This document shows positions 11,801 to 20,464 of a DNA stretch of 64,000 nucleotides, piece after piece. The DNA is taken from the NCBI RefSeq assembly GCF_947496385.1, contig NZ_CANMCP010000005.1, forward strand, positions 1 through 64,000. The letters run 5' to 3'. The notes beneath the pieces are model-generated. The model saw only the letters and a list, made by a program, of their open reading frames with translations, was not told where the DNA came from and ran no database searches. The translations under genes were made by a program, and so were the position numbers. How positions within the stretch are numbered: the stretch's first letter is position 1; every line of letters begins with the position of its first letter. Source of the DNA: an uncultured Croceicoccus sp. Lineage in GTDB: Bacteria > Pseudomonadota > Alphaproteobacteria > Sphingomonadales > Sphingomonadaceae.

Positions 11801-12221
11801 TCGCCAGTTCCAGGCCCAGTTGCTCCGCGACAAAGGCACTACGCGCGACGGCCTCGCCCCATTCCGGCGAGGACCAGATCAGCGGAGGATCGACGACGCG
11901 GGGTGTCGACAGCGTGCCCTCGAACAGTTGCACGCCGCCGATCCCCGCATCCGCCATCCAGCGAAGATCGGCCTCTGCATCCTTTGCGGAAACGTTGCCA
12001 TTCATCCAGTGCCACCAGCTATACGGTCGCGCTTTGGAAGGAGGGTTGGCGAAGCCTTCTGCGAGCGATTGGGATTGGGATACCGATTGCGTGCATCCGG
12101 CCAGCCACAGGCCAATCGTGCTCAGCAGTGCGACTGTCCCCGCCCTCTTGATTCCAGTGATCCGCCGGCGGCGAAAATCGAGTGCTTCGTTTTTTGCAAA
12201 GCGGTTGGGCGTGCGCGGCAT
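8841..12221 (-). CDS. GH106-type alpha-L-rhamnosidase, lipoprotein
   Basis: Protein of 1126 residues. A lipobox LAGC puts the lipidated cysteine at residue 43 after a hydrophobic stretch, so it should be anchored in the envelope. The N-terminal catalytic region shows SWWHWMNGNVSAKDAEADL, MADAGIGGVQLFEG and SSPGWSATGAPFV, the pattern of glycoside hydrolase family 106. A C-terminal beta-sandwich with VMVNGVSAGIAWTEPYTLDVT resembles the sugar-binding modules of GH2-like enzymes. Family members remove alpha-L-rhamnose from plant glycosides such as flavonoid rhamnosides and rhamnogalacturonan. The gene converges on the TonB receptor operon. A copy of the putative TetR operator lies 64-80 bp upstream of its start. 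The rhamnosidase call is by family pattern; substrate is open. Confidence 0.85.
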   Translation of the reverse strand: MPRTPNRFAKNEALDFRRRRITGIKRAGTVALLSTIGLWLAGCTQSVSQSQSLAEGFANPPSKARPYSWWHWMNGNVSAKDAEADLRWMADAGIGGVQLFEGTLSTPRVVDPPLIWSSPEWGEAVARSAFVAEQLGLELAIASSPGWSATGAPFVQAPDAMKKLVWSRIEVPGAMPVGMLPSPPDVAGPIQDLSNAHTGAGHVFYRDVRVLAFPSIDDARADIAAIRSGDAALDTALMTDERYSEALSVPMDTEAGAALTFDFGVSRTISSFELGLNAATGFGAPPPPEAVLSVSEDGTNYRTIADLPGNTAGVRAITFAPETVRFARVELLQPPGGAPPPAPGTVGVPAPPAPDSFSLTEARFSGRARVDRWVEKAGFATTADYYANDTPATADDDAIPAGDVVDVTGFLQADGSLAWVPPAGRWTILRLGYSLTGETNGPAPAEATGLEVDKLDPDAVARYITHYLDIYREAVGDQLVGAHGIRALLSDSIEAGAQNWTPRMIEDFRRLRGYDPTPFLPTLTGVVIDSAQDSDRFLWDFRRTISDLLTEAHYGTLAREAQASGLIYYAEALEDRRPQLGDDLAIRARADIPMGAFWWAPNGRLERPTLAADIQGAASVANIYGRELVGAESLTAFGKPFGFAPADLKPSADHAFALGVNRMIIHTSAHQPLGDAKPGFSLAPQLGQYFTRHETWAGMARGWTDYLARVSWLMQQGRHAADIAYFVGEEAPVTALYSECPFDGVPRGYGFDFVGEEGLRSAMRMSSDGTLISNGGVPYRLLALGGSSARMTLSTLERIHSLVSGGAVVAGPRPDGTPSLSDDVQRWEQLADELWPAGSKSPHRVGKGIVFSSLDDALHDQGMTPDWTASPDADFVVQHRRLKDAEIYFVFNRGAQGFAGDVSLRAGGFRAELWDAVTGRRARLPYRTVQDRTLVSLEMPAGGSAIVVLLNDGKSAAPSRATMVRKAQLDLSSDWQVRFDGPDEQAAMQRLVSWTELPEPELKYHSGTATYRREFSIERRALAQNTRVELDLGKVGDVAEVMVNGVSAGIAWTEPYTLDVTPLIKPGVNTMEIRVANLWVNRLIGDAVQDTRNATVFGPTYTADADLRTSGLLGPVRMNFMARADP

Positions 12222-12284
12222 AGGGCTCGAAACTCATGGATAAATTTCGAACAGGCATAGCGCAGAAAAGAAGCTTGCAAACAA

Positions 12285-12301
12285 TATAATCACTGATTGG
12301 A
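12285..12301. promoter_or_regulatory. Operator O3, near-perfect copy of O1/O2
   Basis: TATAATC-ACT-GATTGGA matches the arms of O1/O2 at 12 of 14 positions. CTTGCAAA at 12274-12281 lies 11 bases before the palindrome start, exactly as at O1. The site is upstream of the leftward rhamnosidase gene and probably puts it under the same TetR regulator, 10 kb away. Confidence 0.65.
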
Positions 12302-12430
12302 TTGGCCGGCAGACGGTATTGGGTCGTAGACGGTCCCGCTCTTCGCGATCTGCCGGAGGGCCATGCGATGTGGCGGATACCGAACCCGAAGACCGAAGAC
12401 CGAGCTTTCGCATTTTTCCCTTACCGAGGC

Positions 12431-12820
12431 GCTCTGCATATAGGCGAAATTGCAGCCCGGCGAGATCACGAGATCGGCAGTTTCGAGCGCCTCCACCCCC
12501 GCGCAATTTCCGAGGATACCGTTGACCCCGACATTATAGGGATTGTCCGGCTCCAGAAATTCCTTGGCCTGCGTCGTGTGGACCATCGGCGCCTTCACCT
12601 TTTCGCAAAAGGCGACGATCTCGTCCCGCGCGTCGCGTGCCCCGATCCCGGGATAGACCGTGACCTTGCCCGCCGCATCGACCAGCTCGGCGAGCTGCGC
12701 CATTTCGGAGTCGTTGGGCCGGCCCGCACGTGCCCGCGCACACGGCCAGCTCTCCGGTCATGCAGGCCTCGTCGCCTGCGGCGAAGGCGCCCGGCGGGAT
12801 TGCGACAAATTCATTCAAGC
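12431..12820 (-). pseudogene. Remnant of a PoxB-like thiamine-diphosphate enzyme (pyruvate dehydrogenase/oxidase family)
   Basis: Two pieces are readable in different frames. Near 12708-12820 there is sequence of the N-terminal ThDP domain (FVAIPPGAFAAGDEACMTG then ELAVCAGTCGP). Near 12431-12712 there is the central domain (MAQLAELVDAAGKVTVYPG, then VKAPMVHTTQAKEFLEPDNP, then NPYNVGVNGILG and ending CNFAYMQ). About a hundred residues that should lie between them are missing, and nothing of the C-terminal domain follows. The start is also gone. It is a deletion-scarred relic, sitting between the rhamnosidase operator and the ROK kinase. Confidence 0.75.
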
Positions 12821-12909
12821 GCGCAGCATGCGCCCCGCACGTCTTTCCAACCCGCCCATTGGCGCGCAAGGTGCGCCTTGGCCACAAGGGCCGCGATGGA
12901 GGAGCATGC

Positions 12910-13785
12910 ATGGGCAGGACGCTGATCGGCGGGATCGAGGCGGGCGGAACCAAGATCGTCCTGGCGGTCGCGGAAAGCCCGACCGAGATTGTCGCAACCC
13001 ATACGATCCCGACCCGCGAACCGGACGAAACTCTCGCCACGGCGCGCAACTGGTTCGAAGAAAACGGACCACCCTGCGCGATCGGGATCGCCAGCTTCGG
13101 GCCAGTGGAACTCGATCCCGGCGCGCCGCAATGGGGCCATATTCTCGAGACACCGAAGGCGGGCTGGTCCCAATACGACCTCGCCGGACATTTCTCCAGC
13201 GCGTTTTGCGTTCCCGTCGGGTTCGACACCGACGTGAACGCAGCGGCGCTCGGCGAATATCGTCACGGCGCCGGACAGGGTGCGGCCTCGCTCACCTATG
13301 TGACGGTCGGCACGGGCATCGGCGGCGGGACGGTCATCGATGGCCGGCTCGTCCACGGCGCCGGTCATCCGGAACTCGGCCATATCTATCCGCGGCGCGG
13401 CATTCAGGATCGCGATTTTCCCGGCATATGCCGCTTTCACGGCGATTGCCTCGAAGGTCTGGCCTCCGGTCCGGCCATTTTCGCACGCTGGGGAGCGACG
13501 CTTTCCGACCTTCCGGACGACCACGAAGCGCACGGGCTTGTGGCTGGATATCTCGCCCAGATGTGCCACACCGTCCACGCTTCGATCGCGGCGCAGGTCA
13601 TCGTGCTGGGCGGTGGCGTCATGAACACGCCGGGTCTGACGAAGCGGATCGCCGGGAAGGCGCAGGCCCTTGGCGCGGGCTATTTTCCCGGCGCAGCGGA
13701 CCACCGGATCGTCGCCCCTTCGCTCGGCGACAGGGCCGGGATCACCGGCGCACTGCTGCTCGCGGAAAATGCACGGGGCGCTTGA
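12910..13785 (+). CDS. ROK-family sugar kinase (fructokinase type)
   Basis: Protein of 291 residues. The ATP-phosphate loop GIEAGGTK is at residues 8-15 and a ROK zinc site is formed by His158, Cys174, His177 and Cys180 (HPELGHIY ... CRFHGDC). GTGIGGG near residue 137 completes the ROK pattern. Start is ATG 12910 because GGAGGA lies about seven bases upstream and the product then begins directly at the nucleotide-binding strand; an earlier in-frame ATG adds unrelated residues. The sequence is closest in pattern to ROK fructokinases. It probably phosphorylates fructose or another hexose released by the neighbouring glycoside-processing genes. Confidence 0.9.
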   Translation: MGRTLIGGIEAGGTKIVLAVAESPTEIVATHTIPTREPDETLATARNWFEENGPPCAIGIASFGPVELDPGAPQWGHILETPKAGWSQYDLAGHFSSAFCVPVGFDTDVNAAALGEYRHGAGQGAASLTYVTVGTGIGGGTVIDGRLVHGAGHPELGHIYPRRGIQDRDFPGICRFHGDCLEGLASGPAIFARWGATLSDLPDDHEAHGLVAGYLAQMCHTVHASIAAQVIVLGGGVMNTPGLTKRIAGKAQALGAGYFPGAADHRIVAPSLGDRAGITGALLLAENARGA

Positions 13786-14557
13786 TCGTGACCGGTTCGT
13801 TCGCGCCAATAGACGGAAGGCAGAGACATTTTTCGCGGCGAAACGCAGCCTTGCGCGATGGACGGCAGGTGGATGGAACGCGGGGCTTCTCGATCAAGAT
13901 CGCGACGATCAGGCCCGCAACAATCTGCGCGAAGTGCACAAGAAACTTTCGCGCCGGGTGCGGCATGGCGCACGTAGGCCGACATGTTGCCAATCGGCGC
14001 CGTGATGGAAAAGAGCGCCCCACGCCGCTCCGTGCACGGTGGGAGGTCGGAACCGGGCAGGCCTGCTCTGGGCCGGCATGGGCTGGGCGATCCCGATCTG
14101 CTCGCCCGGAAAACCGCGCCGATATCATTGCGACCACCATGGCGCCCGACCCTCATCGAGGGCGAGATAGGCAGGGGCCGCGCACCCGAACACGGCCGCG
14201 CCTGACTCGTCGATCCGCAGCAACATGCTTCCCCTCGACATGGTGGAGGAGGCCGGCCTGCCCGCAGGGCGCACCGCGACCGGGAAAGGTGTTCAGACTG
14301 GCGCGCGGCCGTTGCCGCCGGGACGCGCGGCGGCACGATCCAGCCCTCGCTCGCACCCCGAACGGCGGAACAGGCATCGCTAGTCGTGGGTCCACGCCTT
14401 GAACCCATGCGCAGGACCTGCCCGCTCGGCGGCAAGTCGTCGCTCCCCCTGCCCTGAACCTGAGGTCATTTGAGGACCGATCCGCAATGCGCCATAAGTG
14501 CTATCGATCGAGCGAACAGGGCGTATAAAGCACCGCGAAATTCACGACCAGGAAACG
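13786..14557. other. Gene-free gap after the ROK kinase
   Basis: Several overlapping frames are open on both strands, as expected at this base composition, but none shows a family motif, a ribosome-binding site with a plausible start or a codon pattern like its neighbours. It may be decayed coding DNA; I could not trace it to a family. Confidence 0.45.
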
Positions 14558-15424
14558 ATGTTCGCCATGCTGAAATCCCGTTTCCTGAGTGCGGCGCTGG
14601 CCTTCTCGCTCTGTGCTTGCAACACAGCGACGGCCTCGCCGCCGCAGAGCGTCGCCGACACGCCTCCCGCCGCGACGATGGTGACCGTTCCTGTCGACGG
14701 GCGCGAGCTTCGCATTTCCGTGTTTCGCCCGGCCGAGGCGCCGCGCGGCGTACTTTTCCTGTCGCATGGCGCCGGTGGCTCGCCGGAGATGATGCGTCCG
14801 CTGATCGACCGGCTGATCGGGGCGGGATTCGCCGTCGTCGCCCCGCTTCACCGCGATTCCATGACCTACCCGGCGCAGGACCGCGAGGATCTGCAATCCG
14901 CATTCGCAACGCGTATCGCCGACCTTCAGGCGACCTCGGCCGTCGCGGATCGACTCTTTCCGGGCCTGCCCTATGGCGGCGTGGGATATAGCTACGGTTC
15001 GCTCTTCGCCTTGATCGGCGGCGGCGCGCTAAAGGACATGGTCGGCGCCAGCGTCCCCGCGATGAAGGCGGTGGCCACCTTTTCCTCGCCGGGGCTGATA
15101 CCCGGCGTGGTCACCGATGCGGGCCTGCAAGGCGTATCGGTGCCGACACTCATGATTACCGGCACTCGCGACATGGTGACCGGCTTCATCCCCGATCCCG
15201 CGGCCCACGTGCACTATTTCGAGAACGAGCCGGCCGGGGGACGCTATCTGGCGATCGTTGACGGCGCATCGCATGACTTCGTCTATGGGCAGGAGCCTGG
15301 CTATGACGCCGCGATCGACATCACGGTCCGCTTCTTGCAGGCCTATGTCCTGGGCGACGGGGCGGCTTTGCGGATGCTCAACGATACCGAAAGCCGCGGA
15401 TTGATCGAATTTCGTCGCCGCTGA
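14558..15424 (+). CDS. Alpha/beta-hydrolase fold lipoprotein
   Basis: Protein of 288 residues with a short hydrophobic leader and lipobox LCAC, lipidated Cys21. The nucleophile elbow is GYSYGS with Ser145; a later GTRDM and ASHDF supply plausible Asp and His of the triad, and GVLFLSHGAGGSPE the oxyanion region, as in the dienelactone-hydrolase-like esterases. AGGA at 14550-14553 precedes ATG 14558; ATG 14567 is an alternative with longer spacing. It probably acts as an envelope esterase. It lies alone between the ROK gene and the signalling pair, so no pathway can be assigned. Confidence 0.8.
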   Translation: MFAMLKSRFLSAALAFSLCACNTATASPPQSVADTPPAATMVTVPVDGRELRISVFRPAEAPRGVLFLSHGAGGSPEMMRPLIDRLIGAGFAVVAPLHRDSMTYPAQDREDLQSAFATRIADLQATSAVADRLFPGLPYGGVGYSYGSLFALIGGGALKDMVGASVPAMKAVATFSSPGLIPGVVTDAGLQGVSVPTLMITGTRDMVTGFIPDPAAHVHYFENEPAGGRYLAIVDGASHDFVYGQEPGYDAAIDITVRFLQAYVLGDGAALRMLNDTESRGLIEFRRR

Positions 15425-15463
15425 ATTCCAAGGGCGCGCAGGTCGGCGCGCGTTCCCGCTAAC

Positions 15464-15847
15464 CTACGCGGCGAATGCGCGCAGCAGGCGTATGGCATCG
15501 GCCGGAACGATGGGTTTGGGGATGAATTCCGCGCGTACCGGCAATACGTCGAGTGCAGGCTTGTGACCGCCGGACGTGACGATAATCTCGATCGGGGGCC
15601 AACGTTTCCGCACTGCCGCGGCGAGACGCAGGCCATCCATCGATCCGGGCATGTCGATATCGGTAAAGACGACGCGAATGTCCTTCCGCTGTTCGAGGAT
15701 GATGACCGCCTCGTCGGCGTCCCTCGCCTCGACCGCTTCATAGCCTGCGTCCTCGACAAGATCGATCATCCCCAGCCGCTGAAGCGGGTCGTCCTCCACC
15801 ACGAGAATGAGAACCGAAGGGTTCGATGTTGAAGCGTGTGAGATCAT
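15464..15847 (-). CDS. Single-domain response regulator
   Basis: A 127-residue CheY-like receiver with no output domain. The acidic pocket is Glu18/Asp19/Asp20, the phosphoacceptor is Asp63 in FTDIDMPG, Thr91 is the switch residue and Lys111 the conserved lysine. It ends the operon begun by the HWE kinase, six bases after that gene, so it is almost certainly the kinase's phosphorylation partner. Such lone receivers beside HWE kinases in alphaproteobacteria often serve as phosphate sinks or relays in stress and light signalling. Confidence 0.92.
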   Translation of the reverse strand: MISHASTSNPSVLILVVEDDPLQRLGMIDLVEDAGYEAVEARDADEAVIILEQRKDIRVVFTDIDMPGSMDGLRLAAAVRKRWPPIEIIVTSGGHKPALDVLPVRAEFIPKPIVPADAIRLLRAFAA

Positions 15848-15853
15848 GGCAAA

Positions 15854-17833
15854 TCAGGAACGCTCGAGATCGGCAATCGGCGCCTCGAAAGAGGCATTAA
15901 ATCCGCCCGCTCCGTAATTCAGCGTACTTCCCCCCGTGCCGGCAAGCCCCATGCGGATGAGCCGCGACCCGAAGCCTTTCGTCGCGGGCTCCTCGACCGG
16001 CGGGCCGCCCCGCTCGTTCCAGTGCAGGATCAACTCACGCTCCTTCCCCTGCCCGGCGATGGTCCATTCGATTGCGATCGTGCCGTCGCTCGACAGCGCG
16101 CCATATTTCATCGCATTGGTCGCAAGTTCGTGGATCAGCAAGGATGTCGACAGCGCGGACCTCTGCCCCAGCCGCACATGTGGCCCCTTCGCACGGAAAC
16201 GATCGGTGGCGCCCACGGCATCAAGCACCCGCCCGATCAGCTCGCCCAGATCCGCCGGGCCGATCGAATGGTCGAGCAATTCGTTCTGCGCCATGCCCAG
16301 CGCAGTGAGACGACGCGCGAATATGCTCAACGCGCCGGGTTCGAGATTATCACGAAGCGTCAGATTGGCGATCGATTGCACCATGGACAACGTGTTTTTC
16401 AGGCGATGGACAATCTCGTGATTGAGGATGTCCTGCTGTTCCTCGGCGCGGATACGCTGCACCGCGACGCGGATGCGCGCCGCCGCGTCCCGCAGGAACT
16501 GAAGATCCTCCCCGCTCCAGCTTCGCGGGCGCGTCGAGATCGCATAGAGCAGCGCCACGAACCGGCCTCTCTCAATGACCGGCACGTTCACGAAAGCCTG
16601 GGACCGGCGCGCCTCGAAGGCTGCGATATGGTCACGGGTGCGCGGATCGGTGCGACAATCCGTCACGATAACGGTTTCGCCGCGTTTGAGATCGTCGATA
16701 TAGGACCCGTAATCCCGGAATTGATGCGTTCCCGACAAGGACAGCGCATCGTCGGTGGCCCAGTCGCTTTCGACCGCGATCGTTTCCGCATCGCTATCCA
16801 CGCTGCCATAACCGACCAGTTCGATGCCGAGCGTCTGCCCGATGACCGCGCTTGCCGATCCAATGAGATCGTCCACCAGCGACGCGTTCTGAAGAACATC
16901 GGTGAGCGCGACCACCCCTGCCTGCCGGTTGAGCCGGTCCACCCGCTCGGTCGCGTCGCTGAAGATGACGGTGAACCGATCACCGCCGATCGACTGCGCG
17001 ACGCAATCGTACCATCGGCCAAGGGCGCCGACCTGCTGCGTAAAGCGCGCAGGCTCGCCCGTTTCCACGACCGTTGCGAATGCCGCGATCCATTCGTCTT
17101 CTATGCCTGGAATGATCTCACGCACCCGGCGCCCGACCGCCTGGCCGCGCGGTACCCCGACGAGATCGTGCCACGCATCGTTCACCTCCTCGTACCGCCA
17201 GTCGATCGCCGCGCCGGCCGCGTCACGGATCAGCTCGCCGAGCAGGAACCCTTCCTGCAACGTGGCGAAGATGCCGCGCCATTTCCTTTCACTCGCGCGC
17301 AATGCCTCGTCGGCGAGAACGCGATCGGTGGTCTCGACGGCGAAAATGAACAGGCCCGCCACCGCGCCGCCGGGATCGAGAACGCGCGAATAGGAGAAGG
17401 AAAACCACGTTTCGGCCCGCCCCCTGTCCGTGGCAAGTTTCCACGGCAGGTCGGTATAATGCTGCGAGCGTCCGTCGAAGGCGTCCGCGATGATCGGCTC
17501 TGCCTGTTCCCACGCATCGGCCCACACTTCGTGGAACGGCGCCCCCATTGCCCATTCGAGACGCGGGCCGAGCAGCGGAAAATACGCCTCGTTGAAGAAG
17601 AACGTTAGCTCCTCTTCGCCCCAGCACAGGATCATCGATTCCGGCGAGTTGAGTATCAGGCTCAGGCAGGATTTCAGCGTATCGGGCCAGCGATCTGGCG
17701 GACCCAGCGGATGATCCGTCCAGTCGCGCGCAAGGATGAGCGTCGTCGCCTCCCCGCCGCCCGCAAGGAACGGGTACGCGTCGATGGACCTCGAGGATCG
17801 GTTGTCGGAATCACGTTTCATCGATGGGATCAA
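15854..17833 (-). CDS. HWE-family sensor histidine kinase with PAS and GAF domains
   Basis: Cytoplasmic protein of 659 residues without membrane segments. Two PAS-like regions (about 30-165 and 175-290) precede a GAF-like region (about 300-450) and an HWE transmitter. The phosphoacceptor is His476 in the VHRLKN motif; LIHELATNAMKYG carries His568 and Asn573, and the HWNE motif gives Trp605 and Glu607, the residues that name the family. Start is ATG 17833, with ATG 17821 as alternative. It is followed six bases later by a single-domain receiver. The stimulus is unknown; no haem or flavin-binding cysteine motif (such as LOV NCRFL) is visible. Confidence 0.9.
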   Translation of the reverse strand: MIPSMKRDSDNRSSRSIDAYPFLAGGGEATTLILARDWTDHPLGPPDRWPDTLKSCLSLILNSPESMILCWGEEELTFFFNEAYFPLLGPRLEWAMGAPFHEVWADAWEQAEPIIADAFDGRSQHYTDLPWKLATDRGRAETWFSFSYSRVLDPGGAVAGLFIFAVETTDRVLADEALRASERKWRGIFATLQEGFLLGELIRDAAGAAIDWRYEEVNDAWHDLVGVPRGQAVGRRVREIIPGIEDEWIAAFATVVETGEPARFTQQVGALGRWYDCVAQSIGGDRFTVIFSDATERVDRLNRQAGVVALTDVLQNASLVDDLIGSASAVIGQTLGIELVGYGSVDSDAETIAVESDWATDDALSLSGTHQFRDYGSYIDDLKRGETVIVTDCRTDPRTRDHIAAFEARRSQAFVNVPVIERGRFVALLYAISTRPRSWSGEDLQFLRDAAARIRVAVQRIRAEEQQDILNHEIVHRLKNTLSMVQSIANLTLRDNLEPGALSIFARRLTALGMAQNELLDHSIGPADLGELIGRVLDAVGATDRFRAKGPHVRLGQRSALSTSLLIHELATNAMKYGALSSDGTIAIEWTIAGQGKERELILHWNERGGPPVEEPATKGFGSRLIRMGLAGTGGSTLNYGAGGFNASFEAPIADLERS

Positions 17834-17963
17834 CCAAGCCGCGGGCGGGGACGTAACCCCTTGAATAGAGTGGTGCCGCCGACGGACAAGCGCAAATGCT
17901 CCTGTAACGAAGAATGAGCCCGTCGCCCATTGTGCCGCATGCGTCCGGCACGGCTGAAACCCG

Positions 17964-18720
17964 TCAAAAGGTCGCGCCTGTTCCCCCTCGCCGCCGGATG
18001 CAAGCGAACGAAGCTGTCAGTCGGATGCGATACGCGCTCCGTCCTGCATATTGCGCCCTTGCCGAATTGTTCTTCAGGCCGTCGGATCTTGCCACAAGGC
18101 GGTGTTCGGTATTGAAGTGATTGTGGCAGGAGGCATGAACCGAGGCGAACTTCTGTAGCGATTTCATTAGGCTGAAGCGCAGCATCGCTCCTTCCCATCG
18201 TCGGAATGGCAGGTGTGAGTTTTCAGCTCGGTTGTTCGCGTAGCGGCCGGTCTCCTGCTTCTGCTCGCAGTTCAGTTCGGACATCGCAGCTTTGTAGGAG
18301 CGCAGACCGTCAATGACGCTTCAGCGCTCTTATCACGAAACGCAGGTCGGCTCCCTCCTCCCTGATTGAGGTGACGGAGCTTTCGCGCAGCTCGCCTGCG
18401 TGATCGACGGTGCGCCAAAGGTATACCATCTTGTCATTTATGCGGACGTACATCTCATCGAGATGCCAGTTCCACTGACGGAACCCGCGCATTCGGCTGA
18501 TCCGCTGACGCCCTCTGTCCGCCGCAAAGATGGGGCCAAACCTGTTCCACCAAAGCCGTACGATCTCATGGCAGATGTCGATCCCGCCTTCCGACAAGCG
18601 ATCTTCGACGTTCCGCAGCGAAAGCGGAAATCGAACCTGCATCATCACCACGCGGATGACCTCCGGCGACGAATGGAAATACCGGAAAGGGTTGGCTCGT
18701 TTGCGAGGGCGGCTCATCAA
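17964..18720 (-). pseudogene. IS6-family transposase, frameshifted remnant
   Basis: From 18720 the frame encodes the IS6 N terminus and first catalytic Asp (WNWHLDEMYVRINDKMVYLW, then DHAGELRESSVTS). It ends in a stop at 18310. The remainder continues in another frame with DGLRSYKAAMSELNCEQKQE and RAENSH, supplying the second Asp and the Glu, then LQKFASVHASCHNHFNTEH. Comparison with the family pattern points to a loss of about eight codons plus a shift near 18310, and the extreme C terminus is also altered. I found no terminal inverted repeats of IS6 type. It is an inactive relic beside tRNA-Ser. Confidence 0.85.
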
Positions 18721-18803
18721 ACTCGCCTAGCCTACCCCACCAAGTCTGCTTAGCGGCGCAATCCTTCCGACGAGGCCATTTTCCCCAAGGAAATCGCAGG
18801 AGG

Positions 18804-18893
<90 letters not shown>

Positions 18894-19061
18894 GCATCCG
18901 AGGTTCGTGCATCGCCTTTCGGCAACGGGTCGAACGAAGGCGGGCGGTTAACCGATGCGCCGCCCTTTGCCAAGGGGGCATTCGCAAAATATTCGAGATT
19001 TCCCACATGCGCGAAATGGCGCTCGCTTGTTTCGATCCCGCCATGCGCCTATATTGGGCGC

Positions 19062-19487
19062 ATGAGCATCAATTTCGGTTCCAATGAGATCGACACGGAC
19101 GCGGGCAGGAAACGCTCCACGTTCTATTCCCCGCAGGCCGGACGGGCGGTGAGCGCCCCTGCGGTGACGAGCGCGCGATTCGCCATCGGCGACGTGGTCC
19201 GCCATCGCAAGCACGATTTTCGCGGCGTCATCTTCGACATCGACCCCGTCTTCGCCAACAGCGAAGAGTGGTACGAATCCATTCCCAAGGAACTGCGCCC
19301 GCGGCGCGAACAACCTTATTATCACCTCTTCGCGGAGAACGATGAAAGCAGCTATGTCGCCTATGTCAGTCAGCAGAACCTGACCGAGGACGGCATTTCA
19401 GGGCCGGTCGACCACCCCTCGATCGAGATGATCTTCGGCGAATTCACCGACGGCCGCTACCCGCTGCACCGCTCATTGAGCCATTGA
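19062..19487 (+). CDS. hspQ: Heat shock protein HspQ
   Basis: Small cytoplasmic protein of 141 residues with the HspQ/YccV hemimethylated-DNA-binding fold: FAIGDVVRHRKHDFRGVIFD, EEWYESIP, QPYYHLF and VAYVSQQNL are the typical blocks. In enterobacteria HspQ promotes proteolysis by Lon and helps DnaA turnover. The start is ATG 19062; the product carries a 35-40 residue N-terminal extension compared with the usual length of about 105. It converges with the ABC-2 permease gene, whose stop is four bases beyond. Confidence 0.9.
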   Translation: MSINFGSNEIDTDAGRKRSTFYSPQAGRAVSAPAVTSARFAIGDVVRHRKHDFRGVIFDIDPVFANSEEWYESIPKELRPRREQPYYHLFAENDESSYVAYVSQQNLTEDGISGPVDHPSIEMIFGEFTDGRYPLHRSLSH

Positions 19488-19491
19488 CCGG

Positions 19492-20358
19492 TCAGCTGCG
19501 GATCTTCCATCCCGACCGCAGCACCGCATAGACGATGATCGCGAGCACGAGGTTCAGCACGCCGAGCCCGATCGCCCCGTGCAGGACTGCCATGTTCGTG
19601 TCGCCGATGTCGCTGCGCCCCAGAAAGCCGAAGCGAAAGCCCGAAATCACGTAGAAGAACGGGTTCAGGCGGCTGATCGACTGAAAGAACGGGGCGAGAT
19701 TGTCGATGACGTAGAACGTGCCCGACAGCAGCGCGAGCGGCGCCACCACGAAATTCGTGACCGCCGCGTTATGGTCGAACTTTTCCGCCCAGATCGACGT
19801 CAGCATGCCGAGGAACGCCAGCATCGCCGTCCCCATCAGCCCGAACCACACGATCGCCCAGGGATGCGGCGCGGCGAGGTCGACACCGGGATAGAGCGCC
19901 ATCGCCAGCGCGACGGCCAGCCCGACCAGCACGCCGCGCGTCACCGCCGCACCGACAATGGCGATCATCAGCTCCGCATTGGATAGCGGCGGCATCAGAT
20001 AGTCGATGATCGTGCCCTGGATCTTCCCGCCCAGCAGGCTGAAGCTGGAATTGGCGAAGGCGTTCTGCATCATGCCCATCACGATGAGGCCGGGCGCCAC
20101 AAAAGTCGCGAAATTCACGCCGAGGATTTCCCGCCCCGAACGGCCCAGCGCGACCGAGAAGATCACGAGAAACAGAAGCGTCGTGATCGCCGGCGCCCAG
20201 ATTGTCTGCGTCTGCACCTTGAAGAAACGGCGGACCTCTTTCATATAGAGCGTCCACAGCCCGAGTCCGTTGACACGGCCGATAATAGGCTCGCCCGGCG
20301 CGCGAAAGCGCGAGACATGTTGCTTTATCGGGGCGGGCGTGATTTTCGGATCGTTCAT
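19492..20358 (-). CDS. ABC-2 type transporter permease
   Basis: Integral membrane protein of 288 residues with six predicted helices and the ABC-2 pattern (LYMKEVRRFFKVQTQTIWAP at the first helix, APGLIVMGMMQNAFANSSFS, YLMPPLSNAEL, PLALLSGTFYVIDNLAPFFQ). No ATP-binding partner gene lies next to it in the window. The start at 20358 (MNDPK) is chosen because the upstream in-frame extension overlaps the gcrA gene on the opposite strand. Such permeases export polysaccharides, lipids or drugs; the cargo is not readable here. Confidence 0.9.
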   Translation of the reverse strand: MNDPKITPAPIKQHVSRFRAPGEPIIGRVNGLGLWTLYMKEVRRFFKVQTQTIWAPAITTLLFLVIFSVALGRSGREILGVNFATFVAPGLIVMGMMQNAFANSSFSLLGGKIQGTIIDYLMPPLSNAELMIAIVGAAVTRGVLVGLAVALAMALYPGVDLAAPHPWAIVWFGLMGTAMLAFLGMLTSIWAEKFDHNAAVTNFVVAPLALLSGTFYVIDNLAPFFQSISRLNPFFYVISGFRFGFLGRSDIGDTNMAVLHGAIGLGVLNLVLAIIVYAVLRSGWKIRS

Positions 20359-20464
20359 ACAGTCGGTGCGGTTACCGGTATGCGATGGGGATGGCAAGCA
20401 GCCCCGCCGCCTTCCACGCCGCGCCCGCACCCTGTCGGGCGAAAAGTATTTGAACGGAGTATCC

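Noticed and set aside
13786-14557. Several open frames on both strands suggesting a gene
   Set aside because: No family motif, ribosome-binding site or codon pattern supports any of them.
17834-18720. Complete insertion sequence with terminal repeats
   Set aside because: I found no IS6-type terminal inverted repeats or target duplication around the broken transposase.
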